Positions 40,583-49,059 of a stretch of 64,000 bases of DNA are shown here, one piece after another; within the stretch, counting starts at the first letter, position 1; each line of letters begins with the position of its first letter. The stretch is from UBA8199 sp964507045 (lineage in GTDB: Bacteria > Verrucomicrobiota > Verrucomicrobiia > Limisphaerales > UBA8199): positions 1-64,000 of the forward strand of contig CAZDOO010000003.1 of the NCBI GenBank assembly GCA_964507045.1. Reading direction: 5' to 3'. The position numbers and the translations under genes were made by a program. Under the pieces are notes generated by a model. The model made no database searches. It saw only the letters and a program-made list of their open reading frames with translations, and was not told the origin of the DNA.

Positions 40583-40653
40583 GGCGAAGACAGAAGCACC
40601 GGGGGAGTGGGTTTGGGCTTGCCAGGGGGCCGGGGGCGTTGGCACGTTCTAAT

Positions 40654-42219
40654 ATGCCAGCAAGCAAACTGTCCGATAATCTCGACGCCGCGTTCTACAA
40701 GCCGGCGGATGCTTTTTTCCCGGCCTTCAGCAGCATGGGGCTGACCTATGATGACGTGACCCTGGCCACGCTCTACTCGGAGATCCTGCCCCGCGATACC
40801 CAGCTCGACACGACACTGGCGGAGGGGTTGGCCCTAAACATCCCGGTCATCTCGGCGGATATGGACACGGTGACCGAGTCGCGCATGGCCATCGCGATGG
40901 CGCTCAACGGCGGGCTGGGGCTGATCCATTACAACATGCCCGAGCGGCAGCAGCTTTCCGAAGTCAGCCGCGTGAAGAACCACGTGCATGGACTGATCCA
41001 GGAGCCCATCAAGGCGGCGCCGGAGCAGTTGATCGGGGAGGTGCTGGAGCTGATTGCCAAAAAGCGGTTTGCCTTCAGCACGTTCCCGGTGGTGGACGGG
41101 CAGGGCCGACTGGTCGGGCTGCTGTCCAGCAACGTCGTCAAGCAGCGTTACGCCCAGCGCAAGGTCGCGGAGCTGCTGACGCCGCGCAGCCAGGTCCACA
41201 CGCTCAGCAAGAAAGACCTGGGGCGCGATCCCATCGCCAAGGCCGATAAGTTCTTCGCCGACCGCCCCGGCATCCACAAGTTGCTGGTGGTGGACGACCA
41301 GGATCGCTTGCAGGGCCTGATAACGTTGAGCGACGTGGAGCGGATCACGCAGGAGCGAAGCGCGCAATTTAAGCCGGCGCGCGACGCGCATTTTCGCCTC
41401 ATCTGCGGGGCGGCAGTCTCGGCCACACGGAACGCGTTCGGCGAGCTGGACCGCGACCGCATCCTGACGCACGTGGGGGGGCTGGTGGAGCGCGGGGTGG
41501 ACGTGGTGGCAGTCTCCACCGCCCACGGCCACAGCCAGGGCGTGGGCGATGCCGTGCGGATGCTGCGCGACGCTTTTCCCAAGCTGCCTATCATCGCGGG
41601 CAACGTCACCAGCGCGGCGGGGGTGGAGTTCCTCGCCGGCTGCGGCGCCAACGCCATTAAGGTGGGCCAGGGCCCGGGCTCGATTTGCACCACGCGCATC
41701 GTAGCCGGCGTCGGTATTCCGCAACTAACGGCGCTGTATCTGTCATCGCGGGCCGCACAGAAAAAGCGGGTGACGATCCTTGCCGACGGCGGCATTGCCA
41801 AGTCCGGAGACATTGTGAAGGCGCTGACCCTCGCCCAGGCGGTCATTTGCGGCGGGATTCTGGCCGGCTGCCCGGAAGCGCCAGGCGAGGTGATGGAGAT
41901 CGGCGGCAAGCTTTACAAACAATACCGGGGCATGGGGAGTTGGGCGGCGATGAAGCAGGGCTCGGCGGCGCGCTACGGCCACACGCCGGACTTAACCCGC
42001 AAAGTCGCCCCGGAAGGCATCGAGGCGCTGAAGGAAGTCAGCGGCTCCATAGATCGCGTGCTGGCGCAATTGATCGGCGGCATCCAGTCCGGCATGGGGT
42101 ATCTCGGCGCGGCCAATTTGGCGCAGCTGCGGGAGAAAGCCCGCTTCATCCGCGTCAGCCCGGCCGGCCAGCGCGAGGCGGCGCCGCATGACGTCATGGA
42201 GCTGAAGACGGGGAGCTGA
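40654..42219 (+). CDS. guaB: inosine-5'-monophosphate dehydrogenase
   Basis: GuaB oxidises IMP to XMP with NAD+, the committed step to guanine nucleotides. The start at 40654 (MPASKLSDNLDAAFY) is preferred to an upstream ATG inside the cbiO-guaB gap. At 521 residues it shows YDDVTLATLYSEI at the front of the barrel, two CBS domains (about residues 120-240: TFPVVDGQGRLVGLL and LLVVDDQDRLQGLI), then the catalytic loop GPGSICTTRIVAGVG with the essential Cys, ILADGGIAKSGDIVKAL and RGMGSWAAM. The length and domain order are normal, with a slightly extended N-terminus. Confidence 0.96.
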   Translation: MPASKLSDNLDAAFYKPADAFFPAFSSMGLTYDDVTLATLYSEILPRDTQLDTTLAEGLALNIPVISADMDTVTESRMAIAMALNGGLGLIHYNMPERQQLSEVSRVKNHVHGLIQEPIKAAPEQLIGEVLELIAKKRFAFSTFPVVDGQGRLVGLLSSNVVKQRYAQRKVAELLTPRSQVHTLSKKDLGRDPIAKADKFFADRPGIHKLLVVDDQDRLQGLITLSDVERITQERSAQFKPARDAHFRLICGAAVSATRNAFGELDRDRILTHVGGLVERGVDVVAVSTAHGHSQGVGDAVRMLRDAFPKLPIIAGNVTSAAGVEFLAGCGANAIKVGQGPGSICTTRIVAGVGIPQLTALYLSSRAAQKKRVTILADGGIAKSGDIVKALTLAQAVICGGILAGCPEAPGEVMEIGGKLYKQYRGMGSWAAMKQGSAARYGHTPDLTRKVAPEGIEALKEVSGSIDRVLAQLIGGIQSGMGYLGAANLAQLREKARFIRVSPAGQREAAPHDVMELKTGS

Positions 42220-42233
42220 GCCAGAACGAACGC

Positions 42234-42458
42234 TCAGAACTCGATCGCTTCATTCATCTGGCCGCATTGGGAGCAACGCGAGCGGCTTACATCGGGGTCG
42301 TCGGTATAGACATAGCCGCAACGATGACAGCGGAAGATGTGGTCCTCGCTGGGGGTCGGCTCGAACCGCCGCCGGCGAAGCTCGGAGTAGATACCGGCAC
42401 CCGCCAGTCCCGCCAGCAGCACCACCACATAAGCAAATATCAGGTGGGAAATGGACAT
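42234..42458 (-). CDS. small membrane protein with zinc ribbon
   Basis: The 74-residue protein has an N-terminal transmembrane helix (about residues 5-24) and a C-terminal CxxC...CxxC zinc-ribbon-like module (RCHRCGYVYTDDPDVSRSRCSQCGQ). Such small membrane-tethered zinc ribbons are common but of unknown function. It lies downstream of and convergent with guaB and is in line with, but 31 bp after, the second tonB gene on the same strand. No RNA- or DNA-binding role is established. Confidence 0.7.
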   Translation of the reverse strand: MSISHLIFAYVVVLLAGLAGAGIYSELRRRRFEPTPSEDHIFRCHRCGYVYTDDPDVSRSRCSQCGQMNEAIEF

Positions 42459-42489
42459 GCTTGATTCGCGTAGGAAAGACCGAACATGA

Positions 42490-43287
42490 TCACGGGCCGA
42501 CTGGCGGCGCGTTGGTGGCCGAGAGCGGCAGGGTGCGCCAGCAGAAGACCATTCTGCCCCAGCTCAAATGCGCGGCCGGAGCCGGAGCCGGCAGTGGGTC
42601 GGCGGGGCTGCGGCCGAGCGGGTCAAAGCGCGCGGCCTTGGCCTGGTCCAAAGCGTATTGGTCGGCTTCCGGGAACCCGCTGCCCGCGAGCAATGTAACC
42701 GAACGCGGTATCCCCTCGGCGTCCACCAGAACCTGCACCACGCTGTTGGTCAGGATATCCCGGCTGTCCCACGAGCGCAAAGCGAGCGGCGCGAGCAGCC
42801 GGCGCCGGGCCAGGGCGCCTTCCAGCTGCACGACGGATTGGCCAGCCCCAACGGACGGCGCCGCCAGGTCCGGAAGAACCTGGCGGGGCTCGGGTCGGGG
42901 CAGCGGACGGAGTGGACTAAAATGGTTTGTGTCCACCAGCCCGTTGAGGACGGTAGCGAGCTGGTTAATTGCCGGCGCGGGATGGGTCGTTGACTCGGGC
43001 CACGCGAAGGCGGGGGCTTCCAGGTATGGGGGTTTGAGCCAAGTTCGTGCCGGAGGTATTTGCACGCGCGGCAGAACAAACAGCGTGGGGTCGCGCAGAG
43101 CCAGCAACTCGGCAGAATCGCTCCCGGCCAGTCTAAGCGTAAACGCCGGGGCGGGGAAACGGGGGCGAATCGGCGAGGTCTCGCCCAGCCAGAAGATCAG
43201 GGCGAGTTGGACCACGAATACCAGCGCGACCAGGCCCCACCAGCGGCGGCGCGACCAGGGTCGCGATGCAACCGGCGCGGAGGTCAT
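42490..43287 (-). CDS. TonB-like energy transducer (second copy)
   Basis: The 265-residue protein begins MTSAPVASRPWSRRRWWGLV. It has one transmembrane helix (about residues 16-35), a Pro-rich periplasmic region (about 60-150) and a C-terminal TonB-type domain (about 175-240: VVQVLVDAEGIPRSVTLLAGSG, then ADQYALDQAKAARFDPLG). It overlaps the preceding exbD-like gene by ATGA (43287) and is the last gene of the exbB-exbD-tonB operon. It is much shorter than the first TonB-like protein (4882-5889) and not closely similar, so it may serve different receptors. Confidence 0.82.
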   Translation of the reverse strand: MTSAPVASRPWSRRRWWGLVALVFVVQLALIFWLGETSPIRPRFPAPAFTLRLAGSDSAELLALRDPTLFVLPRVQIPPARTWLKPPYLEAPAFAWPESTTHPAPAINQLATVLNGLVDTNHFSPLRPLPRPEPRQVLPDLAAPSVGAGQSVVQLEGALARRRLLAPLALRSWDSRDILTNSVVQVLVDAEGIPRSVTLLAGSGFPEADQYALDQAKAARFDPLGRSPADPLPAPAPAAHLSWGRMVFCWRTLPLSATNAPPVGP

Positions 43288-43724
43288 GGCGAGGGACGGG
43301 GTGGCGGGGCGGCGTAAGGGCGCGGCAGCGTAGCCAGCAGGGCTTCCCCAATGCCGACATCGCGCCCCAGCAGCGCCAGTTGAAGGCACTTGTCGTAGCT
43401 GACGGCCTTGTCGGCTTGCACGATCAGTGTCAGCGGGTCGGCGGACTTCTTCACTGCTGCTTGCAGCCGGCGCCGCAGCTCGCTTTCCTCGATCCACTGG
43501 TTCTCGTAGTAGAGCCGCCCTTCCGCGTCAATGGCCACCGATACGGAAGGCTTGTCCGTGCCCGGCAAACCATCCGCCCGGGGCAATTGCAAATCCATGC
43601 GTGCGCCGGGGGTATAGACCAGCGACCCCAGCATCATGAATATCACCAGGCAAAAGAACACCGAAGCGAACGGGGCGGCGTCCAATTGACCCCGGAAGAT
43701 AGTCACACTGCGGGAAAACTTCAT
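43284..43724 (-). CDS. ExbD/TolR-like protein lacking the conserved membrane aspartate
   Basis: The 146-residue product has one N-terminal helix (about residues 17-38, APFASVFFCLVIFMMLGSLV) and a periplasmic ExbD-type domain ending with a Pro-rich tail (RPYAAPPPRPSP). In canonical ExbD the helix has Asp at the position that here is Ser21; the first ExbD in this window has Asp21. That Asp is the proton-carrying residue of the motor, so this protein may not couple protons in the usual way. The gene overlaps exbB and tonB on both sides by ATGA, so it is not an orphan. Confidence 0.8.
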   Translation of the reverse strand: MKFSRSVTIFRGQLDAAPFASVFFCLVIFMMLGSLVYTPGARMDLQLPRADGLPGTDKPSVSVAIDAEGRLYYENQWIEESELRRRLQAAVKKSADPLTLIVQADKAVSYDKCLQLALLGRDVGIGEALLATLPRPYAAPPPRPSP

Positions 43725-44356
43725 GAGGACGGCGCCGGCTTGCTTCCCTCCGTGACGATCCGCACGGTTTCGGTGGCGGCACGTTCCATATCGAGCACGA
43801 TGGAGTTGACGCGGCTGACCAGGTAGTTGTAGCCGGCGTGGGCGGGAATGGACACGGCCAGGCCGGCCGCCGCGCAGACCAGGGCCTGCCAAATCCCGGT
43901 GGAGAGCTGGCCGATATGAGCGTTGAGCCCGGCTTCCTGCATCCGGCCAAAGGTCTGGATGAAGCCCAGCATAGTGCCCAGCAAGCCGATCAGCGGCGCC
44001 AGCTGCGCAATCGTCGCCAGCAGGCTCAACTTGGCCTCCAGCCGCGGCACTTCCGCCGAACCCGCCTCCTCCAGCGCTTCGCGCACCCGCTCCCGGCCCT
44101 GGTCCCGATTCAGAATGGCCACCTTGACCAGCCGGGCGACGGGACCGGGCGTGGCGTCGCAAATGGACAGCGCTTCGACGACGTTGTTCCGCTTGAGGAC
44201 GGTGCGGACGCCGTTGAGGAACTCGGCCGAATTGATTTGCGCCCGATGGCAATGCAGGAACCGCTCGATGAAGATCACCACGGCCACCGCGCTGAGGAGC
44301 AGGAGCAACCACAGCACCGGCCCGCCGCGGGACAACATTACCGGCAACGTTAGCAT
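43721..44356 (-). CDS. MotA/TolQ/ExbB family proton channel (second copy)
   Basis: The 211-residue product, MLTLPVMLSRGGPVLWLLLLL, has three hydrophobic segments: about residues 10-28, 108-132 (IAQLAPLIGLLGTMLGFIQTF) and 151-174. The cytoplasmic domain between helices 1 and 2 carries VLKRNNVVEALSICDATPGPVARLVKVAI. The C-terminal half is typical ExbB. It opens the exbB-exbD-tonB operon and overlaps exbD by ATGA. A promoter lies directly upstream at 44364-44391. The longer upstream reading is rejected because it lies antisense to hpt. Confidence 0.9.
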   Translation of the reverse strand: MLTLPVMLSRGGPVLWLLLLLSAVAVVIFIERFLHCHRAQINSAEFLNGVRTVLKRNNVVEALSICDATPGPVARLVKVAILNRDQGRERVREALEEAGSAEVPRLEAKLSLLATIAQLAPLIGLLGTMLGFIQTFGRMQEAGLNAHIGQLSTGIWQALVCAAAGLAVSIPAHAGYNYLVSRVNSIVLDMERAATETVRIVTEGSKPAPSS

Positions 44357-44363
44357 GGCTCCC

Positions 44364-44391
44364 TTTATACGTTCCCCGAACCAAGGTTCAA
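44364..44391 (-). promoter_or_regulatory. promoter of the second exbB-exbD-tonB operon
   Basis: On the minus strand TTGAAC (44391-44386) is followed after 16 bp by TATAAA (44369-44364). The predicted start falls at about 44357, adjacent to the ATG at 44356, so the message would be leaderless or nearly so. Confidence 0.55.
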
Positions 44392-44461
44392 AGGCCAAAG
44401 TTTGCTCCCATCCGTCTCGTTTCGTCTTGCTTCCGGCGCCGAGTCGCCAAATCCTCGGGGC

Positions 44462-44842
44462 ATGGAACAACCAGACCAGCTTCACGAGCTCTTCCGGATG
44501 CAGCGGGCGCTGAACGAGCGCATTGGCGTCCGCACCGAGGGCATGAGCCCCGAGGAGAAAACCCGGTGGCTGCTCAACTATTGCCGCGCCATGTCCCAGG
44601 AGATCGCGGAGCTGACCGACAGCGTGCCCTGGAAATGGTGGGCCAAATACCAGAAGTTCGATGAGCAAAACGCCCGGGTCGAGGTGGTGGACCTGTTCCA
44701 TTTTCTCATCAGCCTGGCCCAAGTGCTGGGCATGAGCGCGGATGACGTGTTCCAGGCATACGTCCGCAAGAACGAAGTGAACTTCAAGCGGCAGGAAACG
44801 GGCTACACGGTCAAGGACGAGCAGGACTCGAAACACATCTAA
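44462..44842 (+). CDS. dimeric-type dUTP diphosphatase (all-alpha NTP-PPase)
   Basis: The 126-residue protein is all-helical with the MazG/dUTPase metal motifs: ISQEIAEL-type ExxE (MSQEIAELTDSVPWKWW, about residues 43-59) and ExxxD in VEVVDLFHFLISLAQVLG (about 76-93). Dimeric dUTPases hydrolyse dUTP to dUMP and PPi, preventing uracil incorporation into DNA. The start at 44462 gives MEQPDQLHELFRMQRALNE. It precedes hpt by 9 bp, so the two nucleotide-metabolism genes form a small operon. Other NTP substrates cannot be excluded. Confidence 0.8.
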   Translation: MEQPDQLHELFRMQRALNERIGVRTEGMSPEEKTRWLLNYCRAMSQEIAELTDSVPWKWWAKYQKFDEQNARVEVVDLFHFLISLAQVLGMSADDVFQAYVRKNEVNFKRQETGYTVKDEQDSKHI

Positions 44843-44851
44843 CCCCATTTC

Positions 44852-45502
44852 ATGAAGACAACTGTCCCTCAAATCCGCGCCCGTCAAAGTGCCCTCGTTC
44901 CACCCCGCTGGCGCAAAGAAGTCGAGCGGGTTCTGATCACGGAAGCCCAGATTGCGCGGCGCATCCGGGTCATGTCGCGCGACATTGTGCGCGATTATGC
45001 CGGCCGAGAGATGGTGGTGGTGTCGCTGCTCAACGGCACCGTGATGTTCCTGGCCGACCTGATCCGGCACCTGTCCCTGCCCCTGCGACTGGACTTCATC
45101 GGCGTCTCCAGCTACGGCGCGGGCACCGAATCAGGCGAACTGGTCTTCACCAAGGAACTGCGGCTGAGCGTGCGCGGGCGCGATGTGCTGCTGGTGGACG
45201 ATATCCTCGACACCGGCAAGACGCTCTACCGGGTGCTCGGCAAGCTCCGAGCGCTCCGACCACGACGGATCAAGACCTGCGTCCTGTTGAACAAAGCCGC
45301 CCGCCGTGTCGAGCCGGTCGAAGCGGACTACGCGGGCTTCGAGATCCCGGACTACTTTGTGGTGGGCTACGGACTGGACTTTGCCGAGCAGTATCGCAAT
45401 CTGCCGTTTGTCGGCGTGTTGCATCCGCACGTTTACCGGAAGGGCTGCCAGCGGATCATTCGGCCGAAGCCCGGCAAGGCCGGAGCCCGGCGCAAGGGTT
45501 AA
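44852..45502 (+). CDS. hpt: hypoxanthine phosphoribosyltransferase
   Basis: This enzyme salvages hypoxanthine and guanine to IMP/GMP with PRPP. The 216-residue product has the type I PRTase signature VLLVDDILDTGKTL (about residues 109-122), the flexible-loop region FIGVSSYGAGTESG and the C-terminal recognition segment FEIPDYFVVGYGLDFAEQYRNLPFVGVL, which is typical of HPRT. The N-terminal 35 residues are longer than usual. It follows the dUTPase gene closely and is followed by tRNA-Val on the opposite strand. Confidence 0.93.
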   Translation: MKTTVPQIRARQSALVPPRWRKEVERVLITEAQIARRIRVMSRDIVRDYAGREMVVVSLLNGTVMFLADLIRHLSLPLRLDFIGVSSYGAGTESGELVFTKELRLSVRGRDVLLVDDILDTGKTLYRVLGKLRALRPRRIKTCVLLNKAARRVEPVEADYAGFEIPDYFVVGYGLDFAEQYRNLPFVGVLHPHVYRKGCQRIIRPKPGKAGARRKG

Positions 45503-45583
45503 TCATCGGCGCCGGCGGCGGCGGGTTGTTTCTGGGTGCCGGCGGCCAGCCATCCCTCATCACCTCGATTCCCTTCCGAGGTC

Positions 45584-45659
45584 TGGTGGGCGCTGAGGGA
45601 TTCGAACCCCCGACCTACTCGGTGTAAACGAGACGCGCTAACCACTGCGCCAAGCGCCC
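45584..45659 (-). tRNA. tRNA-Val (anticodon UAC), CCA encoded
   Basis: On the minus strand the 76-nt sequence folds as a tRNA. Acceptor GGGCGCT pairs with AGCGCCC and is followed by A and an encoded CCA. The D-arm GCGC...GCGC, the anticodon loop TTTACAC (anticodon TAC, Val) and the T-arm with GTTCGAATC are all present. The top anticodon-stem pair is a T-T mismatch, tolerable in tRNAs. No other tRNA is close by. Confidence 0.93.
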
Positions 45660-45716
45660 TATGCCAGCCGCAGGACTATGAAAGATTGAAGGCCGCGGGA
45701 AAAGCGAAAAGGATGC

Positions 45717-46664
45717 CTATTTCCACGCCGCCTGCTCCACCATCGCGGCAATCGTTTCCAACGCGTTCCCCTCGAACCGGTTGTTCACATATATAAATCC
45801 CTTGGCTGCACCGCCACGACTGCGCGCTTCCCGAATCAGGCCCGCGCCCGCCGCGCGGCCTTCCGGGTAGGGGTCTTTAATGCGGTCGTAAGGGCTGAAC
45901 TGCCTCACCGCTTCCTCGTATCTCCGCCCTGGCTTGAGCAGCAGGCGCGCGCCGAGGCAGTCCGGGCTCGTCCGGCTGCCGGGCAGCGCCAGTTGCTCGC
46001 TTAAAGGCATCATGTCTTGCCAACTGTTGAACACATGAGCCACGCCGTGTCGTGCCAGCACCGCAAAGTAGTCGGGGTGCAGGAACGTCCGGTTCCGAAT
46101 CTCCACGCCGTACCGCCAGCCGCGAGGCAGCCGCCCCAGAAACTCATCCAGCGCGCCGGCAAACTCGCGCCCGCGCTCGAAGTCGCGCGGCGAGAAGTGC
46201 GAGAACTCAAAGATCAGCAGCCCTATGTTCGCCTGGAACTCCCGGCACGGCCCCAGGAATTTCGATGCGAAAAGGCCGGCGTCCAGGAAATGCTCATTGG
46301 CCGTGCCGGCGCGGCGCCCGAATCGCGGCAGGTCGGCAAAGCGCTTGAGGGTGATCTGATCCGTTACCTTGAGCGTGAACAGGAAATCCGCGGGCACCTG
46401 TGAAACCAGCGTTTCGAGGAAGCTGTGTTCGGGGAACTTGTAATAAGCCGCATCCACGCACACGGTCTTGAACACTTCCGCATACTCCGCCAGGCACAGC
46501 CGCTCGAAGCGCGCCTCGGAGAACCTTCCATGCCAGACGTAGCGATCCTCGTGATAAAGCTGGCCCCGCCAGCCGGGATACTTCCACGACGAGGTGCCGA
46601 TGAAAACCCCTTCCTTTGCCAGGGCCGCTGCCGCCCCTTTCATCTTATCGCGGTCGAAAGGCAT
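45717..46664 (-). CDS. DUF72 (YecE-like) family protein
   Basis: The 315-residue protein shows the DUF72 pattern: VFIGTSSWKYPGWRGQLYH near the front, FKTVCVDAAYYKFP, the conserved F-x-K-x-T block DFLFTLKVTDQITLKRFADL, GLLIFEFSHFSPRDF, RYGVEIRNRTFLHPDYF and the C-terminal YVNNRFEGNALETI. DUF72 proteins form a TIM-barrel-like fold; the biochemical role is not known. The start at 46664 is chosen because an upstream ATG adds only a basic stretch. It follows the sensor-kinase gene by 46 bp but is probably independent. Confidence 0.85.
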   Translation of the reverse strand: MPFDRDKMKGAAAALAKEGVFIGTSSWKYPGWRGQLYHEDRYVWHGRFSEARFERLCLAEYAEVFKTVCVDAAYYKFPEHSFLETLVSQVPADFLFTLKVTDQITLKRFADLPRFGRRAGTANEHFLDAGLFASKFLGPCREFQANIGLLIFEFSHFSPRDFERGREFAGALDEFLGRLPRGWRYGVEIRNRTFLHPDYFAVLARHGVAHVFNSWQDMMPLSEQLALPGSRTSPDCLGARLLLKPGRRYEEAVRQFSPYDRIKDPYPEGRAAGAGLIREARSRGGAAKGFIYVNNRFEGNALETIAAMVEQAAWK

Positions 46665-46710
46665 GCGCCGGGATAATCTGCCGCCCCGGCGGCCGTTTTT
46701 CAACCCGGCT

Positions 46711-48279
46711 TCACTTGCACGGCAGCCTCACCGTCAAGGCGCTGCCGACGCCGGCCTGACTGGTCACGGCAATGCTGCCGCCGTGAGCGTCCATAATCGC
46801 CTTGCAGATTGATAAGCCGAGACCGCTGCGGCCCTGGGCGCGCGAGCGCGACTTGTCGGCCCGGTAGAACCGTTCGAACAGGTGCGGGACATCTTCTGCC
46901 GGGATGCCCTGGCCCGTGTCGGCCACAGTCAGGAGCGCCCCGCCGCCTTCGGCGCGAGCGGAGAGGCGGACCTCCCCCTGGTCACGATTAAAGTGAATGG
47001 CGTTGGTCAGCAGGTTGGTGACGACCTGGCCAATGCGTTCGGCATCCCCCAGGCATTCGATTGCGGGAACTTCGCAGTGGAGCTGGATGCCGCGCTCAGC
47101 CGCCAGCGGGCGGATCAATTCGACGGAATCCCGCGCAACCCGGGACAGGTCAAAGGGCTCGCGTTTCATGGATGCCTGCCCGGCGTCCAGGCGCGCCAAT
47201 TCAAGCAGGGATTCGGTGAGCGCACGCATGCGCTGGGCGGCGCGCTGGCAGGACTCCAGCGCTTCGCGGTATTCGGAGCTGGCGCGTTGCCGGGAGAGAG
47301 CGGTCTGCGTTTGGGCCAGGATGACCGACACGGGTGTGCGGAGTTCGTGCGAGGCATCGGAGGTGAACCGGGCCTGTTGGGCGAAAGCGGCTTCCAGGCG
47401 CGCAAAGGTGGAGTTCAGAACGTTCGCCAGCCGGCCCAGCTCACTGTCCGTATCAGCCGCGTTGATGCGCTGCGACAGGTCGCCGCCTGAGATCTTCCCA
47501 GCGGTCCTGCTAATATCCTCGATGGGGCGGATCGCACGCGTCGCTACCCACCAGCCGCCCGCCAGGCCCAGGAGAAGCACCGCCGCCCCCGCGGCCGTCA
47601 GCCAGAACGCCAGCCGTCGCAGGGCGGCCAGGTCGGGCGCCAGCGATCGGCCGACCATCAGACATTGGCCGCGTGGCAGAAAACGATACAGCTCCCGCAT
47701 TTGGCCCCGCGTGCGGGCCGCGAACTGCAGAGATGGATCTGGCTCGGAGAATTTCGGGTCTCCCGGAGCCTCGCGAGTCGGGGATGTTTGAGATGCCGGT
47801 CCCAAGGCAGACTTGGGCGGTGGGACGTTCGTCGGCGCACCGGGCGAGCCGGCCAGGATCGAGCCGTCATTCTGCCAGAAGACATAATAGAAAATATTGG
47901 TCTGGCTGCGGTCAAGGATGCCCCCCTGCTGGATCGCCTCACGAATTCGACCCGTGAAACCTGGCGAATCCAGGCGCTCCCCACCGCCGGGCCCATCGGG
48001 CGGCGGCCCCGGCAACCCGCCGGGCGGTTTGTCAAGCCGTCGGTCCGGCGGCTGGCCCAAGGACGGATCGAGCGCACGACCGGATAGATTGCCCGGCGGA
48101 AGCTCCGGCGGTTGCGGGCGCAGCAAGGCCTTCAGCCGCTGGTCCAAATCCTGGTCAATGCGCCGGAACTGGTTGTCTTTGGCAACCTGGTACGCGGTGA
48201 AACCAAACCCGGCAAGCACCACGACCAGGATCAGCCCGTGCCAGGACTGCAGCCGCCAGCGAATGGAGTTAAAGATCAT
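46711..48279 (-). CDS. two-component sensor histidine kinase with HAMP domain
   Basis: This is a 522-residue membrane kinase. It has a first transmembrane segment (about residues 13-33), a Pro/Gly-rich periplasmic sensor region (about 34-220, with unusual runs such as PPGGLPGPPPDGPGGG), a second transmembrane segment (about 225-250) and a HAMP domain. The H-box ASHELRTPVSVILAQ follows with the phospho-accepting His, then the ATPase domain with an N-box (LLTNAIHFNRD), G1 DTGQGIP and G2 GLGLSI. The stop-start overlap ATGA at 48276-48279 couples it to the response regulator. The stimulus is not known. Confidence 0.93.
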   Translation of the reverse strand: MIFNSIRWRLQSWHGLILVVVLAGFGFTAYQVAKDNQFRRIDQDLDQRLKALLRPQPPELPPGNLSGRALDPSLGQPPDRRLDKPPGGLPGPPPDGPGGGERLDSPGFTGRIREAIQQGGILDRSQTNIFYYVFWQNDGSILAGSPGAPTNVPPPKSALGPASQTSPTREAPGDPKFSEPDPSLQFAARTRGQMRELYRFLPRGQCLMVGRSLAPDLAALRRLAFWLTAAGAAVLLLGLAGGWWVATRAIRPIEDISRTAGKISGGDLSQRINAADTDSELGRLANVLNSTFARLEAAFAQQARFTSDASHELRTPVSVILAQTQTALSRQRASSEYREALESCQRAAQRMRALTESLLELARLDAGQASMKREPFDLSRVARDSVELIRPLAAERGIQLHCEVPAIECLGDAERIGQVVTNLLTNAIHFNRDQGEVRLSARAEGGGALLTVADTGQGIPAEDVPHLFERFYRADKSRSRAQGRSGLGLSICKAIMDAHGGSIAVTSQAGVGSALTVRLPCK

Positions 48280-48926
48280 TCGATACAGTAGCCGTGGCCG
48301 CGCCGGGTGGTGATGAAATCGTGGCCGAGCTTCTTGCGTATATTGGAGACGTGCACGTCGAGCAGATTGGAGAGGGTGCTGTCGTTCTCGTCGAAGAGGT
48401 GATCGTAGAGCATCGTGCGCGTCACCAGCTTGCCGCGGTGCAGGGCGAGAAACTCCAGCAACGAGTATTCGCGGGCGGTGAGCATCACCGGCTGGCCGCG
48501 GCGCGTGACCGTGCGCGCGGTGAGGTCAATAACGACGCTGCCGATTTGCAGCCGGGGCTGCGCCTGGCTGGCCGAGCGGCGGATGAGCGCGCGCAACCGC
48601 GCCAGCAGTTCATCCAACTCGAAGGGCTTGACCAGGTAATCGTCCGCGCCGGTGTCCAAGCCTCGCACACGATCGCGCACCGTGTCCCGCGCGGTCAGCA
48701 TGAGCACGGGAGTCTTCCGGGTCTTGCGCAGCCGCCGCAGCAGCTCCCAGCCGTCAATCCCCGGCAGCATGATGTCCAGCACGAGCGCGTCGTAATCGCA
48801 GCCCTCGGCTTTGTACAGGCCTTCTTCGCCATCCGGGGCGCCGTCCACGGCGTAGCCGTCCTCGCGCAGGGCTTTCGTCAGGCTGCCCAGCAGGTCGGGT
48901 TCGTCTTCAACTACCAGCACTCTCAT
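48276..48926 (-). CDS. OmpR/PhoB-type response regulator
   Basis: The 216-residue regulator has a receiver domain (residues 1-115) with acidic DE (7-9), phospho-acceptor Asp51 in LVLDIML, Thr78 in LTAR and Lys100 in LVKPF. A winged-helix DNA-binding domain follows (about 125-215: ARTVTRRGQPVMLTAREYSLL, ending HVSNIRKKLGHDFITTRRGHGY). It overlaps the downstream sensor kinase gene, forming a cognate pair. Predicted target genes are unknown. Confidence 0.95.
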   Translation of the reverse strand: MRVLVVEDEPDLLGSLTKALREDGYAVDGAPDGEEGLYKAEGCDYDALVLDIMLPGIDGWELLRRLRKTRKTPVLMLTARDTVRDRVRGLDTGADDYLVKPFELDELLARLRALIRRSASQAQPRLQIGSVVIDLTARTVTRRGQPVMLTAREYSLLEFLALHRGKLVTRTMLYDHLFDENDSTLSNLLDVHVSNIRKKLGHDFITTRRGHGYCIE

Positions 48927-49059
48927 GGTTGCCGTCTCTGTTCCTTATGCGTTCACCGGGCTCAGTAATCAACGTTATTCACCCTGCCAGAGGCAACCTT
49001 AAGGAAAGATGAAGCGCGAACCGAAGGCAATAACGAGGGGTCGGTCCGGGAAGTGCGGA

